Assembly: GCA_035362715.1 (NCBI GenBank)
Contig: DAOSDU010000010.1
Coordinates: 1 to 59,448, forward strand
DNA from: Methanofastidiosum sp.
GTDB lineage: Archaea; Methanobacteriota_B; Thermococci; Methanofastidiosales; Methanofastidiosaceae
Direction of reading: 5' to 3'
Length of the DNA stretch: 59,448 nt
Part shown: positions 49,102 to 58,456 of the stretch, piece by piece
Position numbering within the stretch: position 1 is the stretch's first letter
Layout of the letters: every line of letters starts with the position of its first letter
Translations under genes and position numbers: made by a program
The notes under the pieces: model-generated
The model's database searches: none
Told to the model about the DNA's origin: nothing
What the model saw: only the letters and a program-made list of their open reading frames with translations

Positions 49102-50161
49102 GACCATTCTACCTTTTACCGCAGGAATAATATTAATACTAATTTTTGTTCAATTTGTAGGCTATAATGAATTCATTACTTTGATAAAGAGTGCTAATCC
49201 GTTATATTTAGGCCTTGCAGTTGTATTCCAATTGCTTAATTTAATTTTTGAGGCCTATAAATGGAAACCTCTTCTTGAATCCTTAAAGCCAAAAGTTTCT
49301 ATGAGAAATGTATTTGTTGCAACAATGGTTGGTGTTTTCTTCAATAATATTACTCCTAGCGCTAAAACAGGGGGGGAGCCCATGAAGACATTCCTTATTT
49401 CTAAGGAAGAGAATATCAGCCCAATTGAAAATGTTTTTGCCACAGTCACTGCAGATAGGTTTGTAGAATCCCTGCCTTTTTTCGTTCTAGCGATATTCTC
49501 TGTGATGTATGTTAATCTTTTCTATAGTGTAAGGTGGGCTACGATTGCTTTATTGTCATTTGTAATCATTATCTATATATTTGTACTTTTGGTAGCTACT
49601 TACGTTTGTTTCAACAAAGAAGCTGGTGAAAAAGTCGTTTTTAAGTTTTTAAGAATACTAGGAAAATTTTCTAAGAGAATTAATAAATATGAAGATCTAG
49701 CGGTATCGATGGTAGAAAATTTCCATCAACAATTTCAACTAATTCTAAGAAGTAGAAAAGTTTTGTATAGGTCTATTGCCGCATCAGTAGTAATGTGGAC
49801 CTGCTGGATACTTAGAACATATTTTGTCTTTTTAGCACTTGGGAAACCTTTGAACCCATTGCTTGTTGCACTTGTATCTACAATAAGCCTTCTCATGGGA
49901 TTGCTTCCGTTACTGCCTGGAGGTCTTGGAGTTGTAGAAGTAACAATGACAGTTTTATATGCCTCGCTAAAAGTGGGGAAAAATATTGCTCTTACAGCAA
50001 CAATTTTAGACAGGATCCTTTCATTTTGGCTTGTTTTAATTTTCGCTGGAATTATTACTTCTTATACTCTGCCAAAGCTCAAGCCTATGAAATCCGAAGC
50101 TAAAAGTAGAATGATAAGCCATAATGAAGAAAATGAGTCAAATAAACAGATTAATATTTAA
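49088..50161 (+). CDS. UPF0104/LPG-synthase-type flippase family membrane protein
   Basis: A 357-residue protein starting at ATG 49088, seven bases after GAGGGA; TTG 49073 is in frame but further up. About eight membrane helices carry the family signature FFNNITPSAKTGGEPMKTFL and SLLMGLLPLLPGGLGVVEVT. The UPF0104 domain is related to the flippase part of MprF (lysylphosphatidylglycerol synthase), without its synthase domain. It probably moves a lipid or lipid-linked sugar across the membrane. It is coupled to the AI-2E-like gene. Confidence 0.86.
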   Translation: MVNYKTILPFTAGIILILIFVQFVGYNEFITLIKSANPLYLGLAVVFQLLNLIFEAYKWKPLLESLKPKVSMRNVFVATMVGVFFNNITPSAKTGGEPMKTFLISKEENISPIENVFATVTADRFVESLPFFVLAIFSVMYVNLFYSVRWATIALLSFVIIIYIFVLLVATYVCFNKEAGEKVVFKFLRILGKFSKRINKYEDLAVSMVENFHQQFQLILRSRKVLYRSIAASVVMWTCWILRTYFVFLALGKPLNPLLVALVSTISLLMGLLPLLPGGLGVVEVTMTVLYASLKVGKNIALTATILDRILSFWLVLIFAGIITSYTLPKLKPMKSEAKSRMISHNEENESNKQINI

Positions 50162-50226
50162 ATAGAACCGATAATTATAAATTAATTTTATATACTTTAA
50201 ATATTAAATTTGATAAGGTGAATTCG

Positions 50227-50676
50227 TTGAGGGTTAGAGAAGCTTCGTTTAGAGACAGATATAATATATATGATCTTATTGATAGTTTGCACAATGTGCC
50301 CCTAAAGTCTCCTGATGAAATTGCTAATTTTAATAAAATACTTACTGAATATATCAAAAATCCGAACATAAAAATATTTGTTGCCGAAGAGAATTTACTT
50401 GACAGTGTTGAAATTTGTGGGTTCTTATCTCTTTTCGTTAAACCAATACTGTTTTACAGTTACAACGTATGTCATATTGAAGACATTGTCATAAAAGATG
50501 AGTACAAGGGAAAAGGTGTTGGGGCAGAACTTTTAGAAGCTGCAATTAACTATGGAAAACGGGTCAAATGTAAGTACATAACAGTATCCATTGAGGGTGG
50601 AGACCCCATGACAAAGAAATTCTACAAAGCATGCGGGTTTGCTGAAAACTCTCTTGAAATGAAATACTATTTATAA
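50227..50676 (+). CDS. GNAT-family N-acetyltransferase
   Basis: A 149-residue acetyltransferase starting at TTG 50227, six bases after GGTG; the frame is also open from GTG 50218, which is part of that ribosome binding site. GNAT motifs are VCHIEDIVIKDEYKGKGVGA (acetyl-CoA pyrophosphate loop, Q/R-x-x-G-x-G/A pattern), followed by ELLEAAINYGKRVKCKYITV and KFYKACGFAENSLEMKYYL. The substrate cannot be predicted. The context of glycan and membrane genes gives no clear clue. Confidence 0.85.
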   Translation: MRVREASFRDRYNIYDLIDSLHNVPLKSPDEIANFNKILTEYIKNPNIKIFVAEENLLDSVEICGFLSLFVKPILFYSYNVCHIEDIVIKDEYKGKGVGAELLEAAINYGKRVKCKYITVSIEGGDPMTKKFYKACGFAENSLEMKYYL

Positions 50677-50729
50677 TTTTTTCCCTATTTTAATTTTATA
50701 CGAAAATTATTTATTTTGATGCATTTTAG

Positions 50730-51062
50730 ATGTTCTGTGATTTAATGAATAAAGAGATAAAAAGATTTGATATCGGTTCAGTCGCCAAAATGTTTTTCTT
50801 TATTGGGCTAATTGTAGGTTTAATTGCAGGTATAGTCTTTGCAATTGCTTTTGTAATTACTGGAGTATTTGGCTCCCAACTATATCCTGATGTGTACGCT
50901 AGTATCCCGCCTAATACAGGTGCACTAGTTGCTTTAATAGGAATAGTAGCTTTTCCAATAATATATGCCATTTTAGGAGCAATTTCGGGGATAATATTTG
51001 CCGGATTTTACAATATTATCGCTAGAGCAGTCGGTGGCATTAAGGCAGAATTCATAGAATAA
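50730..51062 (+). CDS. Small integral membrane protein (DUF3566-like)
   Basis: A 110-residue protein with two strong membrane segments (about 22-45 and 66-100). It contains FDIGSVAKMFFFIGLIVGLI near the start and FAGFYNIIARAVGGIKAEFI at the end, the pattern of a widespread archaeal small membrane protein. ATG 50745 (MNKEIKRF) is a possible alternative start to ATG 50730. Function is unknown; it may tune membrane assembly. Confidence 0.75.
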   Translation: MFCDLMNKEIKRFDIGSVAKMFFFIGLIVGLIAGIVFAIAFVITGVFGSQLYPDVYASIPPNTGALVALIGIVAFPIIYAILGAISGIIFAGFYNIIARAVGGIKAEFIE

Positions 51063-51108
51063 TTTTAGAAGATAGTTTTTTATATTCAGTTTTCATTTTT
51101 AAAATAAG

Positions 51109-52233
51109 ATGAATATAGAAATAATAAAAGATATTATTAATCTAATAAAGAGTGAAGAAAACTATAACCGTGATGTCCTGGAAGGTGAGGAACCCCAGTT
51201 TAGTGATAAAAGATATTCTCCCTTTCCTTTAAGCAAAAGCAATGTGAGAGAATTTAAGCAATGTGATCCAAATAGAAAGGTCACCTATATAGATGGAGGA
51301 AACATTGAGTTGCTTTCGTCACCTTCTGTTTACTTGGGACTTGTCAGGATATACTTTAACATATTTAAAAATAATAAAATTATCATTCCAAATAGTTTAT
51401 CTCAAAAATTTGAGTTTTATGTATTTGGCAAAGCGATAGGCAAAGGAAAAGACATTAATTTTAATTTCAAACTATTTCCCTTTTCAAAAGATTACGGAGT
51501 TGATATCGAAGAGGCAGATAAGACCATAAACTCTCACGACCCCACAATATCAAATAGAAATTTCAGAGCTGAGTTGGGGTCTGTTTGTGGAGTTGCAAGA
51601 CGATTTCTTGAATGGAAAATTTCTGAACTAATAATCCAAAAAGAGCTTGAAAAAGGCGATATCTTGGTAAGAGACGGTTCTCTACAAACAGCCATTACAG
51701 GAGAACATAACTATTCTAAAAAAGCCTATGAGGCCGCATCTGAAAAAGAAGTCACTTTTTGTGGGATTGCTAAAAGGTCTAGACTTTACACTTCAAAAGG
51801 GAGATCATTACCATACGCAATACGGCTCTTGGGAAATAAAATGTGCCCTAAGAAAGTATGGTACTATCATCCTGTAGCAGAAATAAACCATCCCGACCAT
51901 AATGCAGAAATGTATTTTGTGAAATTTCACCCTTCATCAAGGTACACTTTTAGATTTGAAATAGAAAAGAATAGAGCAAAAGCATTGGGAAGAGAAGGAG
52001 TTGAGGAAGTCTTGGGAACAATAGCTTCTAACTCTGTTGACCTTAGATTTCCGGGTTACCCCTACGGGTTAGTTGATGCAGATTATATTGCTAGGATTAG
52101 GGGCGATGAAAAAGAAACACATAAGGCGCTTTTCTTGTCTCTTTGTGATGATGAGGAAATTCTAAAATTTATTGATGAAAATATCAGCGTTGAGGACGCT
52201 CATGATGTTCTCGATAGTTTACAGTGGATGTAG
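51109..52233 (+). CDS. nurA: DNA repair nuclease NurA
   Basis: A 374-residue NurA 5'-3' nuclease. The RNase H-like fold has YIDGGNIELLSSPSVYLGLV early (first catalytic acid) and GDILVRDGSLQTAI mid-protein. The C-terminal FPGYPYGLVDADYIARIRGD is a typical NurA ending. NurA works with the HerA translocase and Mre11-Rad50 to make 3' single-stranded ends for recombination. It starts the nurA-herA-mre11-rad50 operon. Confidence 0.9.
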   Translation: MNIEIIKDIINLIKSEENYNRDVLEGEEPQFSDKRYSPFPLSKSNVREFKQCDPNRKVTYIDGGNIELLSSPSVYLGLVRIYFNIFKNNKIIIPNSLSQKFEFYVFGKAIGKGKDINFNFKLFPFSKDYGVDIEEADKTINSHDPTISNRNFRAELGSVCGVARRFLEWKISELIIQKELEKGDILVRDGSLQTAITGEHNYSKKAYEAASEKEVTFCGIAKRSRLYTSKGRSLPYAIRLLGNKMCPKKVWYYHPVAEINHPDHNAEMYFVKFHPSSRYTFRFEIEKNRAKALGREGVEEVLGTIASNSVDLRFPGYPYGLVDADYIARIRGDEKETHKALFLSLCDDEEILKFIDENISVEDAHDVLDSLQWM

Positions 52234-52244
52234 GAGTTGTTAAA

Positions 52245-53774
52245 TTGGACGTTGTAGGAAAAATTGTATCAGGTGATTTTAGCGGGATAATAATCAGGCA
52301 GAAAACAGGAGTTGACATAGAACTGGGTGAATTACTCGTCGCAAGGGAGGGCAACGGATATTTCATACTGCAGGTTTTTGATATATCTTATGGATCACAA
52401 ATACCCGAAAGAATTAGAAGTTTAGCGGCAGGTTTAAAGTTAGAGGAAGTCTCGAACCTATCTTTTTTAGATAGTGAGCTTTCTAATTTTATTCTTATTA
52501 TTCTAAAGCCCATCCTTTTTGTCACTCCAAACCGTTATCATCTGCCAAAAAAACTTCCTAAGTTTTTTTCTGCAGTTGAAAGGATAAAAGAAGAAGATCT
52601 AAAATTCCTTGAAAAGCCGAATAGGCCACTCTACTTTGGGAAAATAAGAAGTGGTTCGAGAGTTCTAGACATTGATGTATTCCTTAGGGGAGATGATGTT
52701 ATTACCCACCATATGTTAATCTCGGCTTCTACAGGCAAGGGAAAATCCAATCTTGTTAAAGTCCTTACCTATAATTTGTTGAACGAAACTTATGCTGGTT
52801 TACTAGTCATTGATCCTCATGATGAATACTATGGGAGGACAAAAAAAGGATTAAAGGATCATCCCAACGCTAGAAATAAACTTATCTACTATTCCACAAA
52901 TCCACCTCCTGGTGCAAGTACTCTTATCCTTGATTTAAAAACAATTAAACCTTGGCACCTCACAGGCATAGTATCTTTGACAGAAGCCCAAATAGAATGT
53001 ATTTATCTATTTTATAATAGGGATAAAGAAAACTGGATAGAAAATATCGTACTTGCAGAGAGAGAAGAGGGGGTTTCTGCGGTAACACTTGATGTTCTTA
53101 AAAGAAAATTCAACAATGTGTTTGGGATATCTTCAGAAGATGGACAAATTTCTTTTAGAAGCAGTTTATTCTCAAATAACAGTGGCGTTACTACAATAAA
53201 GAATGTAGTTGATAATCTAGAAAATGGAAAAACAGTTATTATCGATACCTCAAAACTTGGGGGGGAAGTAGAACTTTTAATTGGGGGGATATTTGCCGAG
53301 GGTATTTTTTCTCGGTATCGTGATTTGAGTTCTAAAGGACATCTTCAAAATAAACCATGTGTTAGTATAATAATTGAAGAGGCACCAAGGGTACTTGGTA
53401 AAGAGGTACTTGATAAAGGAGCAAACATTTTTGGGACGATTGCAAGAGAAGGAAGAAAATTCAGAGTAGGCATTGTAGCCATAACTCAACTTCCAAGCCT
53501 TATACCAAAGGAGATACTTGCAAATATGAATACAAAAATAATTATGGGAACTGAAATGTCGAATGAGAGAAGCGCATTAATAGAAAGCTCACCACAAGAT
53601 ATATCTGAAGAATCAAGAAACATTGCTAGTCTTGACATAGGAGAAGCACTCCTAACATCCACATTTTCTAAATTAGCAATACCTTTGAAAATACCTCTTT
53701 TTGAAGACATCTTCAAAGACGATATAACATTTGTAAAAGATAGAACTACCGTTAGAGGGGTCGACTTAGAGTGA
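52245..53774 (+). CDS. herA: HerA DNA translocase (HAS-barrel ATPase)
   Basis: A 509-residue HerA starting at TTG 52245, eight bases after GGAG at 52233-52236; a GTG at 52224 overlaps nurA. The N-terminal HAS barrel precedes a FtsK/HerA-type ATPase: Walker A ISASTGKGKSNL (159-170) and Walker B CVSIIIEEAPRVL. Later segments include NMNTKIIMGTEMSNERSALI. HerA forms a hexamer that translocates DNA with NurA. It lies between nurA and mre11, the archaeal order. Confidence 0.93.
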   Translation: MDVVGKIVSGDFSGIIIRQKTGVDIELGELLVAREGNGYFILQVFDISYGSQIPERIRSLAAGLKLEEVSNLSFLDSELSNFILIILKPILFVTPNRYHLPKKLPKFFSAVERIKEEDLKFLEKPNRPLYFGKIRSGSRVLDIDVFLRGDDVITHHMLISASTGKGKSNLVKVLTYNLLNETYAGLLVIDPHDEYYGRTKKGLKDHPNARNKLIYYSTNPPPGASTLILDLKTIKPWHLTGIVSLTEAQIECIYLFYNRDKENWIENIVLAEREEGVSAVTLDVLKRKFNNVFGISSEDGQISFRSSLFSNNSGVTTIKNVVDNLENGKTVIIDTSKLGGEVELLIGGIFAEGIFSRYRDLSSKGHLQNKPCVSIIIEEAPRVLGKEVLDKGANIFGTIAREGRKFRVGIVAITQLPSLIPKEILANMNTKIIMGTEMSNERSALIESSPQDISEESRNIASLDIGEALLTSTFSKLAIPLKIPLFEDIFKDDITFVKDRTTVRGVDLE

Positions 53775-55027
53775 AATTTTCGCATATGGCCGATCTTCAT
53801 TTGGGAGGCTGGAGAGAAGATACTTTAAGAGAAATCGGAATAAAAACATTTGAAAAAGCCATCGATATATCTATTCAGGAAAATGTTGACTTTATATTGA
53901 TTTCCGGAGACCTTTTTGATTCTTCCAACCCTACAATTGATGTTATGGCAAAAGCTGCAAAGAAATTATACGAGCTTAAGGTAAAAGAAATACCGGTCTA
54001 TGTTATTGAAGGTTCCCACGATTTTTCCCCTACAGGCAGAACAATACTAAAAGTCTTTCATGAAGCAGGACTTCTAAAAAGAGTTACTTCTGGAGAGCAG
54101 ACAAAAGAAAAACTAATCTTGAAAGGAGTTGTAGATGAAAAAACAAAAATTAAGCTTTATGGTATATCGGGAATTAGAGGTAGTCTAGAGAAGGCCACAT
54201 ACACTTTACTGGATAGAAAGGATCTAGAAAATCAAGAGGGGCAAAAAATATTCTTATTTCATTCCGCTATACAAGAGCTAAAACCAGATAATCTTTACCA
54301 AATGGAATCAATGCCAATTTCTTTGCTTCCTAAAGGATTCTTTTATTATGCAGGTGGGCATATTCATGAGAAAGGGGAATTTGAAATCGGTGACTACAAG
54401 AACATCGTATTTCCGGGAGCATTATTCCCTAATAATATTGATGAACTTTTATCTTTCAAAATGGGCGGATTTTACTTAGTTGATTATAATAATGGGATTC
54501 TAAACAAAAAATATATTCCAATAAAAGTTGCGCCAGTTATTCTTTTAGAAATCAATTTGGAAGGAACCCATACAATTAATGTTGAAGAGAAAGTCAGACA
54601 GGCAGCTGATAAAAATGTTTTAAAAGATAGCATAGTTGTCCTAAAGTTTAAGGGAAAAATTGAGGGCAGTCTTTCTGATATTAATTTCAAAAAGATCAAT
54701 TTATATCTAGAAAATAAAGGTGTACTTTTAGTAAAAAGAGATACAAGAGAAATTAAAGCCAAAGAGTTTAAGGAAATAAAAAATTCTTCATTAACAAAAG
54801 AAAAACTTGAGGAAGATGTGATAGTCCGACATAAAGATCAGATTAAAATTAAAGATTGTCAAACAGAAACAGTTTCTTTTGTGAAGACTTTTATGAATAT
54901 TCTATCAAGGGAGAAAAAAGAAGGCGAAAAAAAAGATGATTATAACAAAGGAATTCTTAGCGAGTCCATAGAGTATCTTTCAAAAAATAATCTTCTGGAG
55001 GATTTGGATGAAACTTCTCTCACTTGA
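53771..55027 (+). CDS. mre11: DNA double-strand break repair nuclease Mre11
   Basis: A 418-residue Mre11 starting at GTG 53771, overlapping the herA stop. The phosphoesterase motifs are HMADLHLGG (D8, H10), LISGDLFDSS (D47), GSHD at 81-84, HSAIQE and GGHIHEKGEF. The third motif is usually GNHD; the Asn-to-Ser change also occurs in some archaeal relatives. The capping domain and Rad50-binding C-terminal helices follow. It resects DNA ends together with Rad50. Confidence 0.93.
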   Translation: MKFSHMADLHLGGWREDTLREIGIKTFEKAIDISIQENVDFILISGDLFDSSNPTIDVMAKAAKKLYELKVKEIPVYVIEGSHDFSPTGRTILKVFHEAGLLKRVTSGEQTKEKLILKGVVDEKTKIKLYGISGIRGSLEKATYTLLDRKDLENQEGQKIFLFHSAIQELKPDNLYQMESMPISLLPKGFFYYAGGHIHEKGEFEIGDYKNIVFPGALFPNNIDELLSFKMGGFYLVDYNNGILNKKYIPIKVAPVILLEINLEGTHTINVEEKVRQAADKNVLKDSIVVLKFKGKIEGSLSDINFKKINLYLENKGVLLVKRDTREIKAKEFKEIKNSSLTKEKLEEDVIVRHKDQIKIKDCQTETVSFVKTFMNILSREKKEGEKKDDYNKGILSESIEYLSKNNLLEDLDETSLT

Positions 55028-57563
55028 AATGCTTAATATAAGAAGTTACCAGCATCAAAAAATAGATTTTCCAGAAGGATCATTTTTATTGTCAGGGGAT
55101 ATTGGATTTGGCAAATCAACTATACTATTATCAATAGAGTTTGCACTTTTTGGTTTGGGAGATATTTTGGCTTCTTCCCTCCTTAGGCGGGGTGAGCGAG
55201 AGGGAATGGTCCGTTTAGAATTTGAATTAGCGGGAAAGGAAATAATAGTTGGGAGAAGTCTACAAAAAAAAGGGGATGCAATCTCACAGACAACTGGTTA
55301 TATTTCAATTGATGGTAACAGAAAAGAAATGACGCCCAGCGAACTTAAAGTAGAAATACTCTCTTTATTGGGATACCCCAAAGAATTGTCCTCAAAACAA
55401 AAAAATCCGATTTATAGGTACACAGTTTACACTCCTCAGGAGGAAATGAAACAAATTCTATTATCTAAGAGAGATGATAGAATGGAGATACTTAGGAGGA
55501 TCTTTGGGGTTGACAGATATAAGACAATAAGGGACAATTCTAACAATCTAAGGCTTGAACTTAAAAGAAATGCATCAAGTTATGACCTTCTATCAAAAGG
55601 ATTAAATGAGAAAAATGAGGAGCTTAAAATTATTTCTGGGAAAAAAGAGAAACTAACTAGTCATGTAGCAGAAATAAAAAAATCTTTAGAAGATTTCAGG
55701 ATAAAAGAAATTGCAACTATAAAAAAATCTGAAGAAATAGAAGAAAAATTTACACAATTTCAATCTATTTCAAAAGAAGTTGCGGCTAAAGAAGGAGAAT
55801 TAAAAACTTATGATCAAAATCTATCTAGTCTTGAAATAAAGATTAAACAGATTCTAACAGGCAAAGAAGAAATTGATATTGAAAAGGAAATTTCTTATAT
55901 TGAGAATGATATTAAAATTATTTTAGACAATCTTAAAAAATCTAAAGAGAAAAAGGAGAAGCTTAATAATTGTAAAATTATTGCCGGGAAGCTTGAAGTT
56001 GAATTATCACAAAAAAAAGAATCACTTGATAAGATATCTAAAGAAATAAAATCGAAGAAAGATTCCATTTCTTCTCTAAAAGATATCTATGATAGAACTA
56101 TCGATGAAATAAGAAATGAAATATCTGGGATACAAAAAAATATTGAGGATATATACCAAAGAAAAGAAGGAATTAACACAGAAATCGATAGCTTGTTGAA
56201 ATCTAAGGAAAGATACAATACGAAGATCTCTGAATATAAAGAACAAAATTCAATAGTTATGGGAAGTCTAAGATCTCTTGAATCTGATTTATCCTCATTA
56301 TGTACTCTAAAAGGCGTTGGATTGTGCCCCCTGTGCAAACAGAATATTTCTGAGGGCCACAGACAGAATGAGATAAAAAGAATTGAGAAAGAGAAAAATG
56401 ACTTCAATATTACTTTAAATGAAACAATTAAACTAATTAAAAAAGTAGAGAGTAAGTTAAAAGAAATTGATACTGAGATAGATTATAAGTCCAAAAACCT
56501 AATTGCTTCTGAAAAAGATAAAATAATAAAACTTGAGCATTTAATCAAAGAAACAGATTCATTTACCATTCTATCAAAGGAGCTTAATAGTTTAAATTCT
56601 CAACTTTCCCCTTTAGAAGAATTAATTAATAATAAATCTCAGGAACAAAAACAAATTCTAGCTGAAATAGAAATACTCGCCCCAATTGAATCGGAGATAA
56701 ATGAACTTGAGAAAAGAAAAGATTCTAATCTTGAACTTATTGGCAAATACAGAGAAGCTTTGAATATTAAGAAAGATATAGAAATTTTAAATGATAAAAA
56801 GAATAATCTATTGAGGGCCATAATTAATCTAAAAGAGAAATTAAAACAATTTTTAGGCATAGATGCTGAAAAACAGGCAATTTTTCAAAAATTAAAAGAA
56901 ATAACTGAGGAAAAAATCAAAAAAGAGAGAGAAGAAGCAGAGAAATTAAAAGAGATTGAACTCCTCGGAAACGATCTCCTTAGAGTCAGTAAAGAAATCG
57001 ACGAAAAGAAAAAATACCTCCGTATAAGAGAGAAACTTCAAAGAATTGCCAATTGGCTTGATGATTATTTCATTAGTTTAATGGAAACAATGGAAAAAGA
57101 GTTTATGGAATCTCTTAGAATGCAGTTTGAATCTTACTTCTCCAAATGGCTTGAAAATCTGCTAGAAGGCGATGAGATAGAAGTTTCAATAGATGAGGAT
57201 TTCACCCCAGTTTTGAGGCAAGAAGGTTTTGACGCGGACTATGAGTCTCTCTCAGGAGGAGAAAGAACTTCTGTTGCACTTGCCTATAGACTTGCGTTAA
57301 ACAGGATAATAAATAATCTAGTTGATGAAATAAAAACACAAGATATTATAATTCTTGACGAACCAACAGATGGATTTTCAAGAAAGCAGATGGACAGAGT
57401 ACGGGATGTTCTCGATATGCTTGGTATGAATCAAGTAATAATAGTCTCTCATGAGCCAGAAATTGAAAGCTATGTTGACCACGTATTAAGAGTTACAAAA
57501 AGAGACGGAGTATCAAGAGTTGAGGATCAAGGCGCTTTTTCTAAAACTACCGTTGACCTTTGA
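55008..57563 (+). CDS. rad50: DNA repair ATPase Rad50
   Basis: An 851-residue SMC-like ATPase. Walker A is GDIGFGKSTIL (about 30-40). A long antiparallel coiled coil (about 180-780) turns at a zinc hook CPLC (C440, C443). The C-terminal lobe has the ABC signature SLSGGERTSVALAYR and Walker B IIILDEPTDGF. It tethers DNA ends and regulates Mre11. The start overlaps mre11 by 20 bases, so the two are translated together. Length and hook position are ordinary for archaea. Confidence 0.95.
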   Translation: MKLLSLEMLNIRSYQHQKIDFPEGSFLLSGDIGFGKSTILLSIEFALFGLGDILASSLLRRGEREGMVRLEFELAGKEIIVGRSLQKKGDAISQTTGYISIDGNRKEMTPSELKVEILSLLGYPKELSSKQKNPIYRYTVYTPQEEMKQILLSKRDDRMEILRRIFGVDRYKTIRDNSNNLRLELKRNASSYDLLSKGLNEKNEELKIISGKKEKLTSHVAEIKKSLEDFRIKEIATIKKSEEIEEKFTQFQSISKEVAAKEGELKTYDQNLSSLEIKIKQILTGKEEIDIEKEISYIENDIKIILDNLKKSKEKKEKLNNCKIIAGKLEVELSQKKESLDKISKEIKSKKDSISSLKDIYDRTIDEIRNEISGIQKNIEDIYQRKEGINTEIDSLLKSKERYNTKISEYKEQNSIVMGSLRSLESDLSSLCTLKGVGLCPLCKQNISEGHRQNEIKRIEKEKNDFNITLNETIKLIKKVESKLKEIDTEIDYKSKNLIASEKDKIIKLEHLIKETDSFTILSKELNSLNSQLSPLEELINNKSQEQKQILAEIEILAPIESEINELEKRKDSNLELIGKYREALNIKKDIEILNDKKNNLLRAIINLKEKLKQFLGIDAEKQAIFQKLKEITEEKIKKEREEAEKLKEIELLGNDLLRVSKEIDEKKKYLRIREKLQRIANWLDDYFISLMETMEKEFMESLRMQFESYFSKWLENLLEGDEIEVSIDEDFTPVLRQEGFDADYESLSGGERTSVALAYRLALNRIINNLVDEIKTQDIIILDEPTDGFSRKQMDRVRDVLDMLGMNQVIIVSHEPEIESYVDHVLRVTKRDGVSRVEDQGAFSKTTVDL

Positions 57564-57614
57564 TATTTCAAAAACGATATAAAGCTAAAAAATTATTAAA
57601 TCATGGGTGTATAT

Positions 57615-57896
57615 ATGCTTTCGAATATACCAATAAATCTTGATAAAGTAAAAAAAGAAGAGATAGATAAGGAGATTTTAAGGGCGGGAATTATAGCCGA
57701 GCTAGATGCAATAAATTTATATGAACAACTTGCAGGTATGACTACAAATAAAAATATAAAAATGCTTTTCTTAGATATCGCAAAAGAGGAAAAGACTCAC
57801 GTGGGGGAATTCCAAACTCTTTTGCTGACCTTGGATAAACAACAAGCACAAGAGTTAGAAAAAGGGAAAAAGGAAGTTGAAGAGTTAATTAAATAA
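57615..57896 (+). CDS. Stand-alone encapsulin-type ferritin-like protein
   Basis: A 93-residue helical-hairpin protein starting at ATG 57615, after GGGTG. It matches the ferritin-like domain that precedes the encapsulin shell in Pyrococcus PF1192: EILRAGIIAELDAINLYEQL, then KMLFLDIAKEEKTHVGEFQT, ending with an Asp/Glu-rich helix. The iron ligands E (in IIAELDAI), E/H (in AKEEKTHVGE) are kept. EncFtn-type domains form decameric ferroxidases. No encapsulin shell gene is in this window. Promoter TATA-like GATATAAA about 57574-57581. Confidence 0.8.
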   Translation: MLSNIPINLDKVKKEEIDKEILRAGIIAELDAINLYEQLAGMTTNKNIKMLFLDIAKEEKTHVGEFQTLLLTLDKQQAQELEKGKKEVEELIK

Positions 57897-57910
57897 TCTC
57901 AAAGGATATT

Positions 57911-58456
57911 ATGCAGTGTTTTTATAATATAGAAGTCTCTAGTTTGGGAACTTTTGGATTGGTCTGGAGAGTAGAAAATACTAAAATGAAAATTATAAGA
58001 ATTTTTTTACCTACGGATAAAAATATTCTAGTTTCTAAATTAAGAGATGAATACAGCTTGGCCAAAAGATCTAATTCTTTCGAAAAAATAACGTTGGAGG
58101 TAACGAGGTTTATTTCTGGGGAGAACATCAAATTTGATCTTGGGCTTCTAGATTTTGATATATGCACTGATTTTGAGAAAAAAGTATTAATAGCAGAGTA
58201 TAATATCCCAAGAGGCCATGTAAGCACTTATTCAAGAATTGCAAAAAAAATTGGTACGCCTAAAGGTGCAAGGGCAGTAGGGAATGCGTTGGCCAACAAC
58301 CCTTTTCCTTTAATAATACCGTGTCATCGTGCAATAAGATCCGATGGAACTCTGGGCGGATTCCAAGGGGGTTTCGAGATGAAAAAAAAGTTATTAGAAA
58401 ATGAAGGCGTAGTTTTATCTAACGGTAAGGTAAGTATGGATAAAATTTATTACTAA
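57911..58456 (+). CDS. ogt: Methylated-DNA--protein-cysteine methyltransferase (MGMT/Ogt)
   Basis: A 181-residue O6-alkylguanine-DNA alkyltransferase. The active site is IPCHRAIRSDGTLGGFQGG (acceptor Cys in PCHR), preceded by the helix-turn-helix RGHVSTYSRIAKKIGTPKGA and ARAVGNALANNPFPLI. The protein removes alkyl groups from guanine in a one-time reaction. Start ATG 57911 is 15 bases after the ferritin-like stop. Its stop overlaps the dinB stop on the other strand by four bases. Confidence 0.93.
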   Translation: MQCFYNIEVSSLGTFGLVWRVENTKMKIIRIFLPTDKNILVSKLRDEYSLAKRSNSFEKITLEVTRFISGENIKFDLGLLDFDICTDFEKKVLIAEYNIPRGHVSTYSRIAKKIGTPKGARAVGNALANNPFPLIIPCHRAIRSDGTLGGFQGGFEMKKKLLENEGVVLSNGKVSMDKIYY

